From: Apostichopus japonicus
Taxonomy: Eukaryota; Echinodermata; Holothuroidea; Aspidochirotida; Stichopodidae
Reading direction: 5' to 3'
Length of the DNA: 64,000 nt
Assembly: GCF_037975245.1 (NCBI RefSeq)
Contig: NC_092569.1
Span: 3,483,001 to 3,547,000, forward strand
A model generated the notes under the pieces. That model was not told the DNA's origin. It did no database searches and worked only from the letters and a program-made list of their open reading frames with translations. A program made the position numbers and the translations under genes. Positions 58,559 through 64,000 of this stretch are shown here, one piece after another. Numbering within the stretch: position 1 is the stretch's first letter; every line of letters begins with the position of its first letter.

Positions 58559-58878
58559 CCTCTCTGCAGGCGCGTAGCCAAGGGGGGGGGCGAAGGGGAC
58601 AGCCACCCCCTCCTTGAGCATATTTTTTGTTTTTGTTTTTATGATATGGCTAGTAATTTCAAAAGCGAAAATGCTAAGATGCAACTTACAAGGCCTGGGA
58701 AGTGCCATTTCCAGCGATCTGGGAGGAATTTTCAGCCAAAATTTTCTTGTACGCTTCGCACCAACCCATGGTGGCGCTACGCTTAGATAGTTTTCAATGC
58801 AGAATCTACGGCTCTGATAGTTTGCCTACAGGTTCGCCCCTCCCTTTGCAAATTCCTGGCTGCGCACCTGCCTCTCTG
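58559..58878. mobile_element. hAT-like MITE with perfect 8-bp TSD
   Basis: The 304-bp element (58567-58870) begins CAGGCGCGTAGCC and ends GGCTGCGCACCTG, flanked by CCTCTCTG at 58559-58566 and 58871-58878. It holds the core GGTGGCGCTACGCTTAGATAG and is the complete relative of the fragment at 1-77. Confidence 0.85.
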
Positions 58879-59525
58879 TCTCCTCTTCTCACACCCCTCT
58901 CCCTTACCACCTTTCCCTCATCTTCCTCCAATCTCCTTCCCTTCTCCTCCCTCCTCTCCAGTCCACTCCAACCCATCTTGCAATCCTTTCCTCTTGGATA
59001 TAATAAATATAAAACTGTTGAGTGACTGTTGATAATCAATTTGTTGATAATTTTTTTGATCTGAATTATGACGTAATCAGAAGTAGGAGATAATAGATGG
59101 ATTGGCAATCCTTCTATAACCCCCCCCCCCCTCCAATTCCACGGTTAAACCCCTTCTGTATCCCACTACCATGAACCCCCAAGATAACAAGTACAGCTTT
59201 TGAGTTGTATTATTACATTTGGATGCTTTAATACTGCTATTTGAAAAATTAAAATTTCGAGAAAAAAAATTAAATAAAAAGGCATGTCATTGTGTCCTCG
59301 TGGCTGCTGGACTTTACTATAATCTGTGTGCTACCGTACTTCCTTAAATGTGGGGGGGAAAAAAACAGGTAACTGGAAATCTCAATTTCCAATCTTTCAA
59401 AAATTAGCTGTATTATTTACATCTGATTGGTCATCACCACCCTTCGTAGAAGTCCATTTCCGTCCATTTTCACATATATTGGTCAAACGATGAGGAGGTC
59501 AAGATGTGAAAAAATTATGATCCGA
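58879..59525. other. Intergenic DNA/3' UTR of the syntaxin gene
   Basis: Pyrimidine-rich at 58880-58990, with a poly-C run near 59119-59132. I found no - strand AATAAA (TTTATT on +) close to the syntaxin stop. Confidence 0.4.
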
Positions 59526-59624
59526 TCATGGTTTCTTGACCAACAAGATGATCATAAGGACTAAGGCTCCAACAACAACCCCCAGAATCAAGACGATGCA
59601 TAACTGCTTCCGTCTAGCCTTTTT
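59526..59624 (-). CDS. Syntaxin last exon: membrane anchor and stop
   Basis: 33 codons, phase 0: KKARRKQLCIVLILGVVVG and ALVLMIILLVKKP, stop TGA at 59528-59526. The YQ/KKxRRK border fits YQ(K/R)KSRKK of syntaxins 7 and 12. Confidence 0.9.
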   Translation of the reverse strand, partial: KKARRKQLCIVLILGVVVGALVLMIILLVKKP

Positions 59625-62259
59625 CTAAAGAGGAAAAAGATGAAATATAATGTCATTCAAAAATGCTTCATGAAATGATATTATTCTTAATACCACTCTC
59701 TATATTCGTACTTTGTGTCAGGCTTTCCAAAGTCTCCTTGCTGTGACAGAAGCAACAGTCCCAAATGTTTGATACGGAACAGTCACAGGGCCTTCTTATA
59801 ACAGCTCATGCCTCCCTTCATACAAGTGGCTGTGACATGACAATGAAGTTATTTGCAAAAGTTTTAGTCCCCCTCCCTTCCCCCTCCCCACCCTCAACTG
59901 GGTCATAAAGGATATCCAGCCTATTATTATTATCTAGATATTACGCTATCACTGTAAAAAAAAAAAAAAAAAATCAATTTTTTATTTTTATTTTATGCAA
60001 ACTTAACTAGTGGCAACCTTTTTTCACTTCTAAATACACGTTCACTATTATCAGTTTATACATGAATCCTGGAACAAGAGAGTAACATGATAAATACAAA
60101 AGTTTAAAAAAAACACAAAAAAAACATACAGATAGAAACACAGACCGATGGACAGACAGATAAATGCTAGATGAAATATGGCACCTACAAATTAAAAGCT
60201 GGGCTGTATACTATATAAAACATACCATATAAATGTTAAACAGAGAGCAATGGCATATTTCTTACCTGGTACATTTCTGCTTTGACTAATTCCTCTCTGG
60301 CTGACGACACATTATCAGCACCCCTCTCCACGTTTGATTCGATGGAATCTAAAAATGACAAAAGTAAAAAAAAATGATAGCAACTAAGCCCAATGTTTTG
60401 AAAGGCAGTCATGTTGGAAATGATTCCAGTTTAACACCAGAAAGCTAGCAGGCTTTGTGATTCCTTGTCTTATAAGTTTAAATTGTGTATGGAATCACCT
60501 GATCGATAGAGCAACTGAGGAAAATGTGTCCTGAAATAGAGTACTAGAACATCATACCAGATAACTTGATCATTGCAGAGGTATTACCCTCCTGAAAGTT
60601 TATGACCAAGAACAGTCATAAGTGAGAGAGTGGAAAACCATCTCAGCCACTTGAAAGAGGAAACGTCAAATCCTATGACAGTTAGTGACACAGAAAGGCT
60701 GTTTATCATAGAAATAATTGTGCTTGCAATACAATAAAATATAATACAATACAATGTTCTACAATACAATGTTGCACAATACTTACAATGTTGTGCAATG
60801 CAATACAATGCTGTACAAATACAATACAATGTTGTACAATGTCATACAATACAATGTTGTACAATACACAATACATTACAATGTTGTACAATACAACACA
60901 ATGTTGTACAATACAATACAATGTTGTACTATATAATACAATAATGTACAATATACTACAATACAATGTTGTACAATACAACACAATGTTGTACAATATA
61001 ATACAATGTTGTACAATATAATACAATGTTGTATAATACAATGTTGTACAATACAATGTTGGACAATACAATACAATGTTGTACAATACTTCCAATGTTG
61101 TGCTAAACAATGCGATGTTGTACAATACTTAAAATGTTGTGCAATACAACACAATGTTGTACAATACAATACAAGTTGTACAACACAATGGTGTACAATA
61201 TAATACAATACAATACAATGTTGTACAATACAACACAATGTTGTACAATACAATACAAGGTTGTACAATACTTACAATGTTGTGCAATACAAAACAATAC
61301 AATCTTGTGCAATACAATGTTGCACAATACAATACAATGTTGTGCAATACAACACAATGTTGTACAATACAACACAATGTTGTACAATATAATACAAATA
61401 CAGGTCAGCATAACAAGATTCACTCACCAACCATGTCACCCTGTTCCACTACCATGGCACTCAAATCACGGAAAATTTCGTTGACATCAACGATGGCAGA
61501 CTGTAATTAGATCGAGAGGAGAATGAATCAAATGAAGATTTGCTCAACACTCTGGTAAACAGTGTAAGAGAAGCAGTTGTTAATTATTGACAATGTAGCA
61601 TTGTTTCTGTTATCGTTTGGGTGCACATCCTCTTTTCCTCCGATGTCACAGAAAAACAATAAGATAAGATAAGATAAGACGAGAAAGAAAAGGAGTATAT
61701 ATTAACATAACCTTGCAGGTAGATTGTTGATTTACTACCTTTATAATATGTCTCAGAACGCACCATTTTGAATCCAAAATTTAATTTTGTTGTCAGGGTG
61801 GACAGGTGGATTGGGAGTGGGGGGGGGAGGGGACGGGGAAGAGAAGGACCCCAGACCACCTAAATGGGGGTCGGCCTCATTGTCTCCAGGGTCACACCCC
61901 TCCTTTTAACAATCTTCCATTTGGAAACACGGAAAAAAATGCCCACACACACACACTTGAGCCAAGTATTTTCGATGGGAGCTGGGAGTCACTTCCAAAG
62001 GCAGTACTGGGCGAGGGTTGAAGGTGCTGTATTTACTGACCTCAATGTCTCTAACTTGTCTCTCCCTCTCCTCCAAGATGTTCAGATCATATTCCATCCC
62101 TTCCTCTTCCTGCTGCTGCATCTGCCGTCTCCTCTGGGATTCGACATCTCGTCCGGAATCGAACCCGACCTCTTGCTCCTGCAAACAGTTTATTATCATT
62201 GAGAACATGGTACTGAATTAGGGGCTGCACAAACCCGACAATCAATAGGATATATATAT

Positions 62260-62306
<47 letters not shown>

Positions 62307-63825
62307 TGCTGATGATGATGACCCATGTCCCATTTAAACGCTTGTCTATAACATGAAGGGCACACAGTATCAATCCAATGCGACGTATATCGGACAGTGC
62401 TACATAACTGTCTGACTACTAGAGAGTCAGTTTAAATCCATAGAGCGTCGGATACTCTGGGAGGCATCTCTACGGCACAGCATTCCTCTCACGTCGTCAT
62501 GATAATCAAGTGACATTTTGCCGATATTGTTACTTTGCCATATAATGCAATGACTCAGCATGTAGTACTCCTTTCACTGTTGAACATACTGAGATCAAAT
62601 GCTAGATATTCCTTTTAAATAGATGGGAATAGGGTAAATCTAGCCAGAGAAATGAACTATTTTATTTAATTTTTTTTTTTTTTTTTTAAAGTTTGTAATT
62701 TTTTAAGGGGGTTAATCGTATTACCTCCTGATGGAATGATGACTGTTTAGGCAAATCCGGATAAGTCTTCATCTGGTTGGCCACTCTCTAGAAAAAAAAT
62801 ATATATATATATACTTAATGACAACTACAGTATGAAACGTTTGCAAAACAATATGAGGGCGGTATTGAAGAACTTAGTATGCATAGACTCCAGATGTGTG
62901 GCCTGATTAATTCACTTTTGGCTTCGGCTTTTAGTACAACTTAACGTACGCTGCCGTTTTGGAGGAATCTAACCGTAATAGCAATTAACGACTTTGCGAT
63001 ACGTGTTAAAGTCATTGCCGACTTTGCAATCCGCACCCCCCCCCCCATTTTGCAAGGTCGGTAAGAGTGACTCCATACTTTTATCTTTCGCGAAACCAAA
63101 AATCAGGCCTTGGGATGGCACAGACAGAGAGGGCACTCCTCAAGAAGAAAGTTTGTGTTTTTTACAGCAAAATGTTTAATGAAGTTACATATTTGACATT
63201 CTTTTGTTAATAGTGAATAACTATTTGCCATGCAGGTTGCATTTTAGTTTTCATTCTTAGGGTCTGAGAAAGTATTAATTATAGCATTGGTTGATCAGTA
63301 CAATTTACTGGCCTATGATTTATATGAAGTCACCTCTTCAACAACAACAAAAATGCTATTTTGAAAGATGTAGGGCTATGCTTACCAGAAATAACATGTT
63401 AACAATTGCATTTGAAGCTCCAATCAATCGATCAATCAATAAATACAAATTCTGACTGTTTTTCAAAATATTTCTAAACAAGAGAACTGTGCTGACTAAG
63501 AGTGGGTATAATACCTTCACTTCAACAGCTCATTACTCAGGATCGCAGATATTGGTAAAAACATTACGGTTCCTAAAACTTTGATATATAACTTCCAGGT
63601 TTCCTTGTAGTACCCCCCTCAGTAAACTATCCCTGTGGAAATCTGTCAATATAAACTACTGGTTGCTTTAATAAAACCGTGGTAACGAAATGGACGTCTG
63701 TGCATGTAGGACGTAGACCATAGAATCAATTATTATGGTTAACATCTTACTTTTTGGACCTCTGCGAACCTTTGTACGGTGTTTTTAAACTGGCTGGTAA
63801 TTCTTTCTTCTTGTAATCTGTTCTC
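59526..63825 (-). CDS. Syntaxin-7/12-like Qa-SNARE, C-terminal six exons
   Basis: Endosomal Qa-SNAREs of this type pair with three other SNARE helices to fuse endosomal membranes. Six exons on the - strand (63825-63751, 62787-62725, 62178-62041, 61500-61428, 60348-60266, 59624-59526) join in phase to 531 nt, 176 residues plus TGA. Visible in order: a Habc-type helix (RITSQFKNTVQRFAEVQK), a linker rich in Arg/Gln/Glu, the SNARE helix from YDLNILEERERQVRDIE through DVNEIFRDLSAMVVEQGDM to VDSIESNVERGADNV, and a membrane anchor (CIVLILGVVVGALVLMIILL) with a short KKP end. The Q of VVEQGDM is the zero-layer glutamine. Sequence favours syntaxin 7 or 12/13 without deciding between them. The first part of the Habc domain lies beyond 64000. 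It is convergent with PREB, 6.3 kb away. Confidence 0.9.
59625..60265 (-). other. Syntaxin intron before the anchor exon
   Basis: 641-bp GT..AG intron with a poly-A run near 59957-59973. Nothing else recognised. Confidence 0.5.
60266..60348 (-). CDS. Syntaxin exon: end of SNARE helix
   Basis: It encodes D-SIESNVERGADNVSSAREE and LVKAEMYQ, with two leading bases that complete the Asp codon of the previous exon. Donor CAG|GTAAGA. Confidence 0.9.
60725..61400. repeat. Satellite-like array of GTTGTACAATACAA units
   Basis: About 675 bp of near-tandem units built from ACAATGTTGTACAATACAAT with 20-40 bp spacing, inside a syntaxin intron (60349-61427). TTGTACAA palindromes recur many times. Both strands stay open over 120-139 codons because the unit lacks stops; this is not coding. 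Confidence 0.9.
61428..61500 (-). CDS. Syntaxin exon: SNARE helix centre with zero-layer Gln
   Basis: It encodes SAIVDVNEIFRDLSAMVVEQ and GDMV, plus one base of Asp. Compare DI-D-NEIFKDL--M-HEQGD-ID in syntaxin 7. Donor GTGAGT. Confidence 0.92.
61501..62040 (-). other. Syntaxin intron
   Basis: 540-bp GT..AG intron with a G-rich + strand run near 61815-61835. Nothing else recognised. Confidence 0.5.
62041..62178 (-). CDS. Syntaxin exon: linker and start of SNARE helix
   Basis: 46 codons, phase 0 at both ends: EQEVGFDSGRDVESQRRRQ, then a Gln/Glu run and YDLNILEERERQVRDIE. Confidence 0.88.
62252..62301. repeat. (TA)n microsatellite
   Basis: TA dinucleotide tract inside the next syntaxin intron (62179-62724), which otherwise shows only a poly-T run near 62669-62687. 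Confidence 0.9.
62725..62787 (-). CDS. Syntaxin exon: linker
   Basis: 21 codons, phase 0 at both ends: RVANQMKTYPDLPKQSSFHQ and E. Acceptor TTTTTTTTCTAG, donor GTAATA. Placed because it is open, in phase and lies between well-supported exons. Confidence 0.75.
62788..63750 (-). other. Syntaxin intron
   Basis: 963-bp GT..AG intron with a short AT tract near 62799-62812 and a poly-C run near 63036-63047. Nothing else recognised. Confidence 0.5.
63751..63825 (-). CDS. Syntaxin exon: Habc-domain helix
   Basis: 25 codons, phase 0 at both ends: ENRLQEERITSQFKNTVQRF and AEVQK. The pattern matches LQKDRLVAEFTTSLTNFQKVQ of syntaxin 7. Exons further 5' are beyond the window. Confidence 0.85.
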
Positions 63826-64000
63826 CTGCAAAATCAAAGGGTCACGGTCTGTTACATCACAGAGAAAATTAAGATACTAAAAGGTTAACAATTATGTCAT
63901 AATTATCTCCCAGTTGCCTTTTTCTCCGAGTGTATCTTCATTTCTGACGAACCTGCTATATTGCGATAAAACGGACTGACTGTGATATTTTTTACAAACG

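Noticed and set aside
60706..61510. Long frames on both strands (up to 139 codons)
   Set aside because: They arise from a short stop-free tandem unit and have no start context or domain.

Overview
This is eukaryotic DNA from an invertebrate deuterostome, most likely an echinoderm. Genes are split by introns of about 0.1-2 kb (one is about 10 kb because of an insertion), every intron has GT..AG ends, and the noncoding DNA is AT-rich and full of small transposons. The gene set (natriuretic-peptide-type receptor guanylyl cyclase, PREB/Sec12, endosomal syntaxin) and a Gmr1-type retroelement fit this. Species-level placement is inference. All gene models were built by hand from splice sites, reading phase and protein-family patterns; no search was run.

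Layout. (1) 1-2304: the 3' end of a + strand gene for an unrecognised single-pass membrane protein whose tail is encoded by an 18-bp minisatellite. (2) 2305-8400: intergenic repeats, including two hAT-like MITEs, one nested inside the other, each with a perfect 8-bp target duplication, and a LINE remnant. (3) 8406-33326: a complete 24-exon receptor guanylyl cyclase on the + strand (1108 aa model; signal peptide, ligand-binding domain, one membrane helix, kinase-homology domain, cyclase domain with all key residues), with an octamer and TATA box upstream. (4) 34864-53193: a complete 10-exon PREB/Sec12 gene on the + strand (427 aa). Its intron 8 holds an intact 9.3-kb LTR retrotransposon (41657-50957) with two 2000-bp LTRs that match wherever compared, a 5-bp target duplication and a single 1562-codon gag-pol frame whose integrase precedes the reverse transcriptase, the Gmr1 order. 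(5) 53194-59525: intergenic DNA between convergent genes, with three small inverted-repeat elements. (6) 59526-63825: the last six exons of a syntaxin-7/12-like Qa-SNARE on the - strand; its N-terminal exons lie beyond the window end.

The genes are independent: a cell-surface cGMP-producing receptor, an ER exchange factor that starts COPII budding, and an endosomal fusion protein. The most unusual features are the Gmr1-type element, three separate tandem duplications that each span an exon-intron junction, and several MITE families with intact target duplications. No prokaryotic features (operons, CRISPR, ribosome binding sites) are present.
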